Shown one piece after another: positions 31,801 to 43,430 of a stretch of 57,096 nucleotides of DNA. This DNA comes from Chara braunii. Its lineage: Eukaryota > Streptophyta > Charophyceae > Charales > Characeae. Each line of letters begins with the position of its first letter. Within the stretch, counting starts at the first letter, position 1. A model generated the notes under the pieces. That model worked only from the letters and a program-made list of their open reading frames with translations. It did not search any database and was not told the DNA's origin. Where the stretch lies: assembly GCA_003427395.1 (NCBI GenBank), contig BFEA01000193.1, positions 1,871,913-1,929,008 of the forward strand, in the 5' to 3' direction. A program made the translations under genes and the position numbers.

Positions 31801-32720
31801 GAAAGAAAACTCAGTAGAGGAGCTAGGTTACGAGATGGAGCACGTTCTCCATTTGGCTCAAACGTAGTAGTGACTCTCTTTGGCCTCTACTGTGATGCAG
31901 GGCTGCAAATTCGATTAAAGGTTTTACTTGTTCGGCCTGGTCCTACAGAGTATCATCTTCTGTTATCACTGATAACAGGTCGGTTGTCGATTCGTCGTTT
32001 TTCGACTCAACTCCAAACCACTCTTGCCACTCAACCTAAAGGCTTTAGCCCTGTGGTTTGATTTGTTTCGTTATGTTTTTAACCGGACTTTATTTGAATG
32101 GCCATTTAATAAAAGATGCTGAGTATTTTATTATGAGAGTTGCACAAAGAGTGAGGTTTGTATGGCTAAAGCGAGGGTTGTGAACGCAAAGAATGGTTGA
32201 AGTTGACCCCGTGTAGTGCATGGGCTTTTGGTTGAATCTTTGATGTGATTACATGCATTTTTGGTGGTCCGGACTTGGAATTTGACTGTCTGCGATCAGT
32301 TAAGTATATATCGCTGAGAGGAGTCTCACTGTGATTGTGAGAAGTGATCGTCACATATTTATAACCTTCTATATATATGTACATACAGACGCGTTGGGTG
32401 TTCGCGCGACCTATTGTGACCGTGCACACGAGTTAAACAAATTATGCGTTGAGAGAAAATGGTGATTCTCCTTTTATCCTTTTGCTTTTTAGAATTTTAT
32501 AGTTGGACGTCATAGTCCGTGACAGCCGTCAAAGTCAAACCCCTCTCTCCACGCCCTAGATGGTGGAGCTTGTCTCCACGGCAATAAGAGACGATTGCCA
32601 CCACAGGTATGAACCTGTGTACCACCCACTCTCCACAAGGTGCAGAAGAGGGTGTGGTGATCAACCGCCTTAGCGGTTGTCTAGCGTTGAGAGATTAACC
32701 CCTCAAGGTGCGTTGTCAGT
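31801..32720 (+). repeat. M2 and gag-proximal leader, copy B (cut at 32720)
   Basis: It carries TGTTATC 31961-31967 with GATAACA 31971-31977, CACAGGT 32602-32608 with ACCTGTG 32613-32619, and AACCGC 32663-32668 with GCGGTT 32673-32678. It follows copies A, C and D until GTGCGTTGTCAGT and then switches to module Z, so the last part of the leader and the gag start are missing. Confidence 0.8.
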
Positions 32721-33340
32721 GCGAATACCCTTACAAGGGTATCCGCCCTGTTTTTTTGCAAGTGACGGAAAATAAAGTTAGTTTAAAAGTCTAAGTATGT
32801 TGTGCGAGGCGCGGCTGCATCTGCAGTTTACGCTGATAGAATGGTTGACTAAAGTAGAGAGTGTGTGGGCGTGCAGACTGAAGGTGTGCGTGATCTCTCT
32901 GTTTTTTTATGATTGTGAAAACCGGCGTTGGTCGCCGACCAGATTTTATTATGGATTAGACTAAGATTGAAAATGTTTTGTCTTTCCTTTGACACATTTG
33001 ACCGCGACGTGTGCACGCCAAGGTGACCAAGCGAATAGGCCTTGGTGTGTGGTACGACGTGTGTAGTGGGCACGCCATAGGTTAAGCTAGCCGACGTGGA
33101 CATCTAGTGGCCGTGAGAGCAGATACAGGCTGAGGTATGGCCCTTCGGCATATAGGCAGCCTGCGCATTACGCAACACCGGTTTATATGGAGTCTCGCAC
33201 AGGCTGGTCTCAGACTTAGGCCTAACCCTATGGGTTACGACATTGGACTGTTACTACAGAGGTACGGGGATCGAGACCGAGCGGCGACGTCGTGGGAGTA
33301 TCAGAGTAGTACGAAGGGACTGAGGGGTTGAGGATCCGAC
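32721..33340 (+). repeat. Module Z, copy 2 (start of copy C)
   Basis: It starts with the ATACCCTT palindrome (32721-32746) and matches 24693-25262 throughout (GAATGGTTGACTAAAGTAGAG, GGGTTACGACATTGGACT). The distance between the two starts is 8,028 bases, which makes B and C a direct head-to-tail pair. Confidence 0.85.
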
Positions 33341-34239
33341 AGGGTTATCCCCTTGCCGTCAGCAGCTTTAGAGCGGTGCTAGCAGGTTGTTCTCCCCTGT
33401 TCGTCATATTTTGACGATTTAAAGTCTTTAAATATTTTATTTATCGTTGTATTATTTGTTATTATTTCGCTCCGACTTTCTATGACTTAAACGCGACGCC
33501 GGGGTTATTGATCGTCGAGACAGTCACGGACCTTGAGTTCCCACATGTCGGGGTGCTAACGCGATTGCTTTACCCTGCCCATCTTGAGGCTTAGACTAAG
33601 GGGAGGGGTTAAAGCATGTGGGGTCCACGATCGTGGTCTCCCTCGCGATAGCCAAGGTGGGAAGGAAGTGGAGAAAGTTTCGAGCTTACCACAAGGGTAC
33701 CACCAAGGGATGGCGTGGGCCTTCTGCAGGTGCTGCGTCCACCTACCACGAACAGCTGTGAGAGGTTTGGGTGTGAGCATACCCCTTAGGACCCGTAGGT
33801 TGGGGAACTATGCCTGGGCGAGGAGGCACCAGGGGAAGGTTGACACAACATTGAGTGTGCAGGAGGCTACCCCCGAGTAGTGGTTTGCGTGGGACCCCTC
33901 CTCCTGTCGGTCTTCAGCATGTCGCCTGGATATTTACTGCCACCACCAAAGATCTGCATCTGGACCGAGTTTCATAGGCCCATACTTACGCTCTTTAGAA
34001 GGGGTGCGCCCCGGGCCCTGCGACAGGCAGACGGGGTAGGAATTTGCCTACTGAGAGTCGAGGCGGCTGCAGACTTCCCAGCGACAGGGCGCGGTTGATG
34101 TGGACTATGGAGGGAGCCGCGGCGACACTACTGTGTCGTTTGATCGTCGCACTTAGGTATTGGGGCGTAGGACTAATCGAACTTTACAAAAAGTTAGTTC
34201 TCGTCGACGGGGTTGCGGGACTGTGCGATACGAGCGGGG
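33341..34239 (+). repeat. Upstream module U, copy C
   Basis: It has a T-rich tract (33410-33470), GACAGTCACGGACCTTGAG, GTGAGAGGTTTGGGTGTGAGCAT and GGGGAACTATGCCTGGGCGAGG, as in copies A and B. 34000-34239 shows no recognisable feature. Confidence 0.6.
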
Positions 34240-35939
34240 AGTTGACGAGAGATGCGTGAAGCTATGGGGATATAAGGAATAGAGTAGGCACAATGATGGA
34301 GAAGGAAAGGCTGGAAGAGTTAGAGAAGGAGAAGGTAGTGCAGTAGAACACAGTGGGACCGGAGGAGGAGCAGCGGGGATAATAACGAATGGAGGAATGG
34401 ACCTGGGCGCGATTTCGCGCCAAGTACGTTCAAAAAAAAAAAGGAGAAGAGAACGAGGTATGGTGGGAGTGAAAGTTGAAGATCTCACTTGATTATTAAT
34501 GAAGTCGAGCGAGGGAAGGGGCTAAACCGAGTATTCTGCCTAGGGCGAATCCAGTTATGAAGTCAGTTCTGGAAGAAAGTCGGTATTGAGAAAGGTTAGT
34601 AGAAATACTAGTGCCCGCGGATATGGCAACAAGGAGAAAAAACTCGAGTAGAAGAAGACCAACTCGGTCCTTCTTCGACTGATTTTTGTGGTCTAAGAAG
34701 TCATTTGGGGATTTTGGAGATGAGCAAGCCCGATAGTGTAGGCGAAACTAGAGCGCAAGCAACGGATCGGGTGGTATGAAGTGAAGGCACTGCACGAAGG
34801 AGGGAGATGATGGAAAAAGGGAGAGCTCGCTCATCTCCTGACGGGATCTAGGGGAGAGAGTAGTATTACGGGGTCTTTAGTGAGAGGCGAATCCGATGGT
34901 AGGATCGGATTTTAGGGTCAGTGGCCGGTTTCGACGACATGACTGATTGGAGCTGCGCACAAGGAAGGGAAGTTTTGCAGGGAGGATGCATCTAAACACA
35001 TTTTAGTGGGAGATTCATCTGGTTTGTACTTACCTTATCGAGGGAAGTGGCATGAATTCAGCCGCTGGTTCGGAAGACTTACCGGTTGATTGGTGCGTTG
35101 TCTAGAAGGACGACGGCTCTGCGGGCACAGTGGGAGAAAAACGAAGTTCTGCGGGAGGCTCGAGTAAGAATGACGACGGGGGGCAGTCGATGTACCGCCT
35201 CGTGTTTTGGTGGAACATTCATCCGCTCTCTCCTTACATGAGCATGGGCGCGTCCTAGGAGTGTCGAGCGAAGGGGGACGGTAGAGAACAGGAAGGGAAG
35301 AATTGTGAGGTTGGAGACTTACCTGTTGACTCTGTGTTGCTCGCTGCATCGATGAGGGTAACCTGTGTGAGTGGCTGGAAGACTGTGTATATTGCCATAC
35401 TTTGGAGGCAGATTCCGACTTATCTTGCATACTATTAAGCTGCAGAATTTGACACAAAGGATTGTCGAACCGCAGGCTAGCTGGTGGACTACTTATCCCG
35501 CTGATAGAATTGGTGGTAGGCGGAAGCAGCAAGTATAGAGGCTTACTTACTGACCGGTGAGGCACTCCTCCCACCAGCCAGTGTACCTACAAGCCGACCG
35601 CGGAGGTGCAGGCCTAGTTATAAGCCGATTATGTTGCCTCGTAGTTTGTGTTCACGCCATCCTTGCTACAGATGGTTACGATATCTACTGTTGTCTATTG
35701 GTCACTGGACGACCGTTCTACTACTGTATGTCTAGCTGACCATTCAGTTGCTTTCGTTGCAGCACAAGAGAGGGTTCACAACATGTGTTTTGAGCTGCGA
35801 CTCGTACGTTTCAGACTATGAGGTTCTGCAAAGTGGCCAAGTTCCTTGGGGAAGGGGTGTTGCTGCGACCTGGAGAGTCGCCAGAGAGTCAACTACTAAA
35901 AGTTGACTTCATTTGACCCAGTTGTTGTGCACATTAACC
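34240..35939 (+). repeat. Copy C, module M1
   Basis: 34410-34465 aligns with 11850-11895 of copy A, and 34670-34740 aligns with 12550-12620, bracketing the long inverted repeat that is present only in A. One GATTCATTC-type hairpin (ATCT 34990-34993 with AGAT 35011-35014) is present. Several ACTTACC words occur (35029, 35078, 35317). A minus-strand frame of 179 codons (35035-35574) is Ser/Pro/Arg-rich without a domain and is not called. Confidence 0.55.
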
Positions 35940-36205
35940 ACCATTGCGGGGCCCTCAGGCGCGTCAAGAAATCGAGGTCCTCTCACTCGAGTCTGACCGC
36001 ACCCCTCTCGTATCTGAGTGTCTGAATATTTCACCTTCTTCCCTTCTAGCTCTAAGTCTGGTCTATTGGTTATGAGATGAAGGCGGCAGGCGGGATTGCA
36101 ACCCGTAGGACCGCAGCAAGACTCTGTGGGGAGTCAACCCACTGATTGTGGGAGCTCTGCTGGAACTTAGGAGGAGTTCTGGAGGCAGGGAACTGAAAGG
36201 TAACC
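35940..36205 (+). repeat. Conserved core box, copy C
   Basis: It starts CCATTGCGGGGCCCTCA and ends GGAACTGAAAGGTAACC. The 30-base run identical to copies A and B is at 36092-36121. Confidence 0.82.
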
Positions 36206-36514
36206 ATTGCTTCCTCTCTATAAACCCTGTTATAACCCCTATCTGTACTCCTTGCTATGTTTTGACTAAGTATACTGTTTGTATCCTTACTTTGACTTTC
36301 AGTTTGAATTCAGGACATGATTCAGACTAAGTAAAGGAATGTATGCGCAATGTCAGTTTCAATTTCACTGTCTAACTGAAAGAAGATTGTGGGGTTGCAT
36401 CTGGGGGAAGGATGAGAGGAAGGTTATATTGTCTGAGTTTGACTGGGTCAACCAAAAGCTGGGAGAGTCTCCCCGTAAGTTTGGAGGGAGTGCTATGTTT
36501 ATTTTGGATTGTCT

Positions 36515-37185
36515 GAAGGACCAGACAGGTTCCCATAAGTTTGGGTGGTCTGGTTGCTTTGACTTGCGAGGGCTGAATGTGATTGCCTTTTCAGGGACCA
36601 AGCATTTTTCCATAAGTTTGGATGGCTTGGTTGCCTTTTTTCTTTGAGGTTTTTCTATATGTTTATTTGGTTTTTGAAGGAGGGTTGAACATTTTTTCAT
36701 AAGTTTGGATGACTCTGACCCTCTTTGTTTCATTCCGATGGAGGATTTCGACGACAGACCGGACAGGTTCCCATAAGTTTGGAAGGTCTGGTCTGAAGCC
36801 ACGCACATGCTAGAATCAGAAGGTAGAACTTGTTTATATTTTATATTATATTACTTATGAACAGGATAGTCAGACATTTTTCCATAAGTTTAGATCGTCT
36901 GACTATACCTTATCATAACTAAAGAAAGTATTAATTAAGAATAAATTTGTGGTAAGAAGGGGCAGGTTGGACCTCGAACTAGGTTGATCGGTTTAGTCCT
37001 ATGCTACCTTATAAGATTAAGGACAGACAATTATATATATGATTTGAATACTTAAACAGTTCAGGGCGACTAGGGCGGCCTAGTCATGTGCCCAAAGAAG
37101 AGGAAAATTGTTGTGCCCTGTGTCTGTGTATATTCTGGTTGAGCTAGGCAGGTTCCCATAAGTTTGAGTGACCTAGCTTTATGCC
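36515..37185 (+). repeat. ATAAGTTT-loop hairpin array, copy C
   Basis: Six clear hairpins are present: CCAGAC 36521-36526 with GTCTGG 36548-36553, ACCAAGC 36597-36603 with GCTTGGT 36625-36631, AGGGTT 36681-36686 with GACCCT 36717-36722, CAGACC 36755-36760 with GGTCTG 36785-36790, ATAGTCAGAC 36866-36875 with GTCTGACTAT 36897-36906 (10 of 10), and AGCTAGG 37142-37148 with CCTAGCT 37172-37178. The apex is always CATAAGTTT. An extra stem, GACTAGG with CCTAGTC, lies at about 37066-37085. Confidence 0.92.
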
Positions 37186-37329
37186 TTATGTAAGTTGGGT
37201 ATAAGGGCATAAATCATTAAAAAATTACGAACTATTGTTTGACAAGATTGTTTTGGGATGGTGAGAGTAGTTACCTTTGTGGTTTGGCCTGCATGAGACT
37301 GAGTACGACGACTACTTAGTCTGAGTTTC

Positions 37330-38040
37330 AGTTGATAGGTAGTTGCTTTAGTTACTCACCATGTGCCAAAGCCATGGGAGTTAGTTTTAATTCCTGCATT
37401 TTCTGCATTTCTGAGCTAACTATATTTTTACTTAGGTCGATTTATGTATTTTTTGGGATAATTTATTATACTTGGTCTTGTATAAATTTTGTTAAGCCAC
37501 TTTCTCTACGGAAAGCGCTGCCGAAATTTCTACAAAACCAAGGACTTAGTCATATTTTGTCTTTTTTAGGGTCCAACTTTTCTGACTTTTTGGCTTAGTA
37601 AAAATTTGCAAAACCTCTTTTTCTAAAGGGAGTGCTGCCAAATTTTTTACTAATTCAGGCAGTTAGACAAAATTAGACCTTGAAAAGTCAAAGTCATTTT
37701 AGATTTTGAACTTAGCTTTGTATAAATCTTGGAATAACACTTTCTCTACGGGAAGTGCTACTGAAATTTCTACGAATCTAAGGAGTTAGCTAAAATTTGC
37801 CCGAGTTGAACTCAGGTCTTGTTTGTGAGCTCATATCTGACTTAGTATAAATCTGGGAAGTCTACCGTTTTAAAGGCTGTGCTGCCTAAATTTTTACTAA
37901 TTCAGGGAATTAGACAAATTTCCACTTTTCAGAGTTAGAGATTGTTTTTGTTTTTATATTCGAGGTATTATAAATTTTACGCAGGTACTTTTCCTATGGC
38001 AAGTGTTGCCGAAATTTTTCTTAGTTTAGAGGAGATTGAA
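37330..38040 (+). repeat. ~123-bp GAAGCGCTGCC tandem repeat, copy C
   Basis: Cores lie at about 37510, 37630, 37750, 37875 and 37998, with a divergent one at 38088. The flanking words TATAAATTTTG and GGAGTTAG match copy A. The uninterrupted TTAGTTTAGAGGAGATT at about 38020-38036 is the empty site of the hAT element found in copy A. Confidence 0.85.
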
Positions 38041-38485
38041 TATATTTTGACAGGTGGCGATTCAGGCGATCTACTCTGTACAGAGGAGATTCTGCCAGGG
38101 TCTACCTTTCTTTGGGCACTTGCTTAGAGGTGGATTCAGACTTAGTTAATTAGAAAGATTTTGAGTGAGATCGTGATATGGAGATTATTCTCCATGGACT
38201 TATAGGTTTAGCCTAAGGATTGACATGTCTTGTGTTATAGGTCCTCTTGATCGTTTCGATTCAGAATCTGAGATAGATTCAACTTGATCTTACAAGGATC
38301 ACCTTCTGTTATCACTGATAATAGGTCGGTTGCCAATTCGTCGGTGTATGACTCAACTCCAATTCATCCTCAATACTCAACCTAAAAGGCTTTAACCCTG
38401 GTGATTTTGGTGTTTTATTAAGGTTTTCACCCAAATTTTTATTGAATGGTCATTTAACGAAGGTACTTAGTTTTTAATTGTGGTT
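38041..38485 (+). repeat. Copy C, module M2 first part
   Basis: Homologous to 16790-17200 and 31900-32130. It has CTGTTATC 38306-38313 with GATAATAG 38317-38324 (one wobble pair). There is no gene. Confidence 0.7.
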
Positions 38486-38493
38486 GGTTGGAC

Positions 38494-38895
38494 CTGCGTT
38501 GCCACTTGTATGCACCCTCGTACGAATACGGATTCGTACTCTTGTACTCGTACACTACTCATACGCTACTCGTACGCTAGGGGCCCCGTACGAGTTTTTT
38601 TTCCTTTTTTCTTTTTATAATCCGTTAATATTTTTATGTTATTTTTTTCAAATTCTAATAAGAATCTGAAGATGATGCTCACCCAAATGTTGCGTGTATT
38701 GTGTTGTTGCAACATTTGTTTTTTTTCGGAATTTTTTTATGACTTTGTTTTTTTTTTTTTTTTTTTTTTTGCTTTTTCGTACGGGGGTGTACAAGACGTA
38801 CAGGTTTCCATACAGGTTCGCGTATAGATCCCGTACAAATATTACTTGTATGTTTCGTATGGAAAGACCCCGTATGTGTACTCTATGCAACGTAG
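38494..38895. mobile_element. Non-autonomous hAT-like element
   Basis: It is flanked by the 8-base duplication GGTTGGAC (38486-38493 and 38896-38903). The ends are short imperfect inverted repeats: CTGCGTTGC on the left and, read from the right, CTACGTTGC. The 402-base interior is made of CGTACGAG-like words and T runs, without a transposase. The terminal base pattern is only hAT-like. The homologous place in copy B (about 32130-32165) lacks the insertion, which supports the boundaries. Confidence 0.75.
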
Positions 38896-38903
38896 GGTTG
38901 GAC

Positions 38904-39054
38904 AGAGGCTGAGGCTTGCATGGCTAAAGCAAGGGGTATGGGTATAAAGATTGGTTGGAGTTGACTCCGTGTAGTGCGTGGACTTTTGTTTGACTCTTTG
39001 ATGTGATTGCAGGTATGTACTGTGGTTCGGATTTTGATTTAACTGCCTGCGATC

Positions 39055-39055
<1 letters not shown>
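38904..39055 (+). repeat. Copy C, module M2 second part
   Basis: It resumes homology with copy B (GCATGGCTAAAGC, then GTGTAGTGCGTGG and TTTGATGTGATT), matching 32160-32300. Confidence 0.65.
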
Positions 39056-39141
<86 letters not shown>

Positions 39142-39160
39142 CATACATATATATATATAT
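39056..39160. repeat. (TA)n microsatellite
   Basis: About 105 bases of TA with a few CATA interruptions. Copy B has only TATATA at the corresponding place (about 32305), so the tract expanded in copy C. Confidence 0.97.
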
Positions 39161-40043
39161 GGTGTTGAGGAGTCCCACTGTGATTGTGAGAAGTGATTGT
39201 CACATACCTATTCCCATTTACATGTATATATGTATGTACCAATGTTGGGCGTTTACGTGGCCTGAGAGGGCCTACGATTGAGGGCTAAATTAGGACTTAA
39301 GACTGAGAAAGGGAAGAAAGTCCCTCTATTTGCTGTATACTTCTTAAAGATTCTTAGTCGGATGTTGGTCCTGGGCCTGGATTCGAGGTCCTTGTCCAGG
39401 ACATCCCAGACCCTAGACTCTGCATAGAAGGAATTTCCCCCGGTGCAAAGCCTATTTTCCCTGCCTGCCGGGACACTCAGCCTAAAGGTCAGAGGTACCG
39501 AGGCGGCCGCACGGCTATTCCTTCAGCCGTGCAATATCGTGAAGGGGCAAGCCTTCACGATACTTCGATTCAGACACTTGAGTGTCGTAAGCGGTACTCG
39601 GATCCACGAAGGACCGCTTGATTATGGGCACTACACAGTAGTCCATCATTGCGACTGCTTGCGTATTCATGCATTGCTAGTCGATGTGATTTAACCCTGC
39701 GTCCGCACAGTTTTATATTAAAGTTCCGCCCGCAACGTCTATCTGATTTCCGCATCGAAAAGTTATGGGATGGTCACTAAGGGACTGGGAGTGTTGTCGC
39801 GTTGTTTGTCCAGTGTCGTTTTGTATATATGCGTGTAAGTGGATGTGCTTCTATTTTATTATTATGTTATTATAGTGGTGTGCGTGTGGAGTGTGGGATT
39901 CGTCCCAGTCGACTGGCGACGAGTCGCGCTTGGGACCTCAGGCCCCCCAAGATGTTGGTTCGTGTGCGGGTCTGATAGAGGCGTAATACCGCGCGTACCC
40001 CCTATGCTACAACGTACGAGAAACGCCCTCAGCTGGTCCACCT
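39161..40043 (+). repeat. gag-proximal leader, copy C
   Basis: Strong stems are GCACGGCT 39509-39516 with AGCCGTGC 39525-39532, and TATCGTGAAGG 39535-39545 with CCTTCACGATA 39552-39562. These replace the stems seen at the same place in A, B and D. It then reads ATTATGGGCACTAC, TACCCCCTATGCTACAACG, ACG (40023-40025) at the gag ATG position, and GGTCCACCTC, after which gag is cut off as in copy A. Confidence 0.8.
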
Positions 40044-40345
40044 CTACGATTGCACCTGATTAGCTTTCGTATTGTGGACTGGTAGCTCAGCGGGGATACG
40101 CCCACCTAAGGGAGGTGACAGTTCACGACAGGTGAAGGTAAGTCGTGCCTCGTGTAGGCTCTATCCTGTCGTAGGGGCTCGCGAGAAGTATGATTGACGC
40201 ACTCGACCGGAGCGGCTTGCAGAAACTCTATATCGTATTCGCGACGAGGATTAAGACCAATTCCTGCGTAACGCGGCAGGGAGGGTTCCGCGCTACCTCG
40301 TGCAGTGCCGAACTGATGCGCTCGACAGTGTGTCAACCGATACTT
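40044..40345 (+). repeat. Tail repeat, copy 3
   Basis: Homologous to 8045-8284 and 18184-18455. TAGCTCAGCGGG fits the tRNA A-box consensus, and CCACCTAAGGGAGGTG forms the next arm. It shares with copy A the junction that follows the truncated gag, so both derive from one deletion event. Confidence 0.82.
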
Positions 40346-41340
40346 GACTTTCCCAGCTTAAGGATCTAGCTCCGGCTTCCCTCACTTTAGGAGTCATTCG
40401 CATGATTCCCTTACCCATCACTTTTTTTACCCTCTCTCGGCCCTCCCACCCTAGTTAGGCAGCCTTGCATGCTTCATCTAGGTGCGCCCAGTATACCAGA
40501 CTCCTTGATTCCCTTGCATGGTCGGCCCTACATAGCGGTCACCCCTTTATTCGAGCATTACCCGCCCTGATGGTCTATCTGTTCGGGTCATTGGTTCTGT
40601 TCGCTCCTAGTTCCCTACCCTCATTGAGCCTGATGACATGTGTCTCCCTGTCATTATGTGTGAATGCCCTTAGGAGTTTATCGACCCCTAGGCTACCTTC
40701 GCCACCCTCAGAGACCATCCCACCCTGTGGTTTGCGACACACTCCTCCTGTGATATATGGTTGTTTTGTTGTTGTTTTGTTGCTCTCAGACTAAGGCCTC
40801 TGCCTCTGACACTTCTGAGATTTAGTTGTTTTTTCTTTTGTTGTTCTTAGGACTTGTACACTAGTCAGTTGTTTCTAGACTGAGGCTACTGCCTCCAACA
40901 TTTTAGGATTTAGTTGTCATTACCTTCTGCTTTCCTAGAACATTTATACTAGTTAGTTGCCTTTTGCTTTCACTTAGGCTGTTACCTATGACATTGCTGC
41001 TTTTGTGACATTTTCTAGCCTAGGCTGCATCGCATGGACTTAGCATGGAGCTTGCTCCACACCCTACATTACTCGACTTTTCTTTTCTTTGGTAGAGTTC
41101 CGCTTCTTGGCGGAAGCGTGCTTGTATCTAGGTGATCCGTCACAGGATGAGGATCGTGTAGCGGACCTCTGGTTGGCCTGTGAGACCAGCCCCTTCGCCT
41201 GTTCCCATATGCCTGTGTTGTACTCGAGCTAGGCCAGTCCAGGTCGGTACCTCTGTCGGTACCTGCCAGTCCGGTCCAATTTGAGTCAATCCGCTGGGTA
41301 TACCCCAACCAAAGTATGTATTTGGATTATTCTACATTCA
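40346..41340. other. No gene; short degenerate tandem repeat
   Basis: No coding region is recognised. At 40787-40965 two units of about 90 bases share AGACTRAGGC, CTGCCTC, GATTTAGTTGT and CTAGTYAGTTG. The rest is unremarkable. Confidence 0.5.
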
Positions 41341-41539
41341 CACAGTTTGGAGTAGAAGCGTTATAGTCTGCATGGGAGTTGCGTTGTGCCATCTTGCTCC
41401 ACCCTCATCCTCCATCTCCATCTCTATCCCAGGCGGAACACCTCACCCGGTGGGTCCACCACATTCCCTGTAGCTTGGCTCCCCATCTTGCGCAGGGGGC
41501 CGCACTTGCAGGAGGGGGACTAGGTATCTACATAAGATG

Positions 41540-43161
41540 TTACGTCATGAGTGAGGCTAGTTCACCTTGTGGGACCGGAGGATGTCCTGGTAGAAGGGTT
41601 CAGTGTGGGAGGGGATGGTCGGTTAACGGGTGGCAGAGAGCCCTTCGTTTGGTCCCCAAAAGATCATTTGTACAGAGTAAGAACCTATGGCGAAGGGGAA
41701 GGGAGAAGGGCTTTCAGGCCCGATATCCCGCTATCTAAGTTTCCTCTGGACCCGGCTGAATGGGTTTGGAACCCACTCGCATACCCCAAAGCACGGGATC
41801 TTAAACCTTTGACCCTTTTTAATCTAACTGTTAAAACTTCTTAAGGTACCCCTGGTGCCTTTCAACTTTCCCAGCACGAAATAGGGAGGAGACAATTTAA
41901 CACATCTTTCTCCAATGTCCAGTGGCAGTAGCAACTTGGTGATGGTGGGACAGAGTATGGCGGCAAATAGTCCTAGGACATTCATGGCTATGGGACTGGA
42001 GGGCGATCTTGCTGGGGCATTGTCCATCTTTCCAGAATCAGACTTTCACATGAAATATGTTCCACTTAGGTAGGAGAGTGATTCTATGAGTTTTATGGTG
42101 GCAATGATGCGCCCTGGCTATAGAGAAGGTGAGGGTTGATGGGGAGAAGAGGAAGGAATACCTCAAACAGCAGCTCCAATTGGGGTTGTCCCAGCAATGG
42201 GCAGTAAGAAAACAGACTCTAGACTCTCTTCACCAATCTAAGGATATACTTAGGTTAATCACGAATTTCGGCCAAGAATGGTTGGGCGGAGACCCGGGGG
42301 ATGGGTAGCTGAGGTGTCATGGTCCGGTCCATGGGGAAACCAGAATCAAATGGAGGATGAGCCTATGGGTGTGCAGCCCCCTCGGTACTATCATCTGGTT
42401 TTTAAGGACTGGACCACGATTAGCCCGGACGTCCCCATGCGACCAGCAGAAAACTTCGCTGACCCCTTTCCTCCCCACCACCAATCGTTGAAAATCTGGT
42501 CGGGATAGATAAGACTTAGTTCTATTTTGCCAGTGCTTGCTTCCTGCAACTCTCAGAGGTCATGTGGAGTACGGGCCGTTGAGCCCGGTTTACAAGCCTT
42601 GCTTGTTGTTGCTTGTGTTTTTGTTGCTTGTTTTTGCGTCTAAATTCTAGAAGTAGTGTTTGGCACACCCTCATCCTTTCGTAACCTACATGGGCATAGC
42701 CCTGAACGGATAGAGGGGCAGGTAAGGGAACGAAGGGAAGAACCACTGGTGCCCCCCAGTGGCTCCCACCGGTATCCGAGCCACGCCACAGATCGAGGAA
42801 GGATGTCAGTTTTTGTTAGCTGTTTAAGCATATTTTTGACACTCAGAAAATGTCAAAGTGGTAGATTAGGGGACTGAAGTCACCCGGATGGAAGGATGGT
42901 TTAGAGACAGATGGGAAGACGAGTCGTCGAGGAATAACCTGCTCAGCCAATCCTCCGAACTCGGAGCAATCAATGCTGGCAGGTTTCTGTTTTTTCCTAA
43001 AAATAAAAATAAAAAAACTCAAAGGTGACATGAAACCTCACAAACCTTTTGCTCTAAGCTCTCTCTAAAAAAATATATTATAATTCCTTATAAAAAGGGA
43101 CACTGCACCCGGTTTCCAGCAGGTGTTGCTCCCCACCAATAAACGAAGCCTCTGTGTTTTC

Positions 43162-43189
<28 letters not shown>
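41540..43189 (+). pseudogene. L1-type LINE, 3' part (LINE 1)
   Basis: Frames with many breaks give EWVWNPLAYPKARDLKPLTLFN, then CLSTFPARNREETI, a stop and HIFLQCPVAVATW, the zf-RVT-like module found after the RT of plant L1 LINEs. This is followed by EKVRVDGEKRKEYLKQQ and FGQEWLGG. The element ends with a conserved 3' tail (CCCGGTTTCCAGCAGGTGTTG, CCCACCAATAAA) and 28 A (43162-43189). Only the C-terminal end of ORF2 is present or recognisable, and the 5' limit is uncertain. In a live LINE this region would follow the reverse transcriptase that copies the element's RNA into DNA. Next to it, without any spacer, the second LINE begins. Confidence 0.78.
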
Positions 43190-43192
<3 letters not shown>

Positions 43193-43199
43193 AGACCCT

Positions 43200-43430
43200 T
43201 TGGCCCCTTTTTTGTTTCTAATCATAATGGAAGCTCTAGGGGCCCATCTCAGAACCAATTGTAACTTAAAACGTTTGCAAATTTCAGGTATTCGAGAAGA
43301 TGTCATCCCTACTTGCTCAATGTTTGCTGATGATCTCATAGTAATGTTAGAAGCATCCTTGACAAACGTGGAGGAGATTCAAGCCCTAATGAGCAAATTT
43401 ACACAAGTGTCTGACATGGTGGTTAACTAG
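43200..43430 (+). pseudogene. LINE 2 RT palm fragment with FADD box
   Basis: This 76-codon open frame runs from the start of LINE 2 to the first stop. APFLFLIIMEAL and FADDLIV are the standard RT motifs B-like and C, with both catalytic Asp residues present. It is the best-preserved part of the element. Confidence 0.88.

Noticed and set aside
39003-39281. Tyr-Ile repeat protein
   Set aside because: It is the translation of the TA microsatellite.
40070-40140. Functional tRNA gene at the tail repeat
   Set aside because: The A box is good, but the acceptor stem does not close, the T arm lacks GTTCGA, and U33 of the anticodon loop is missing.
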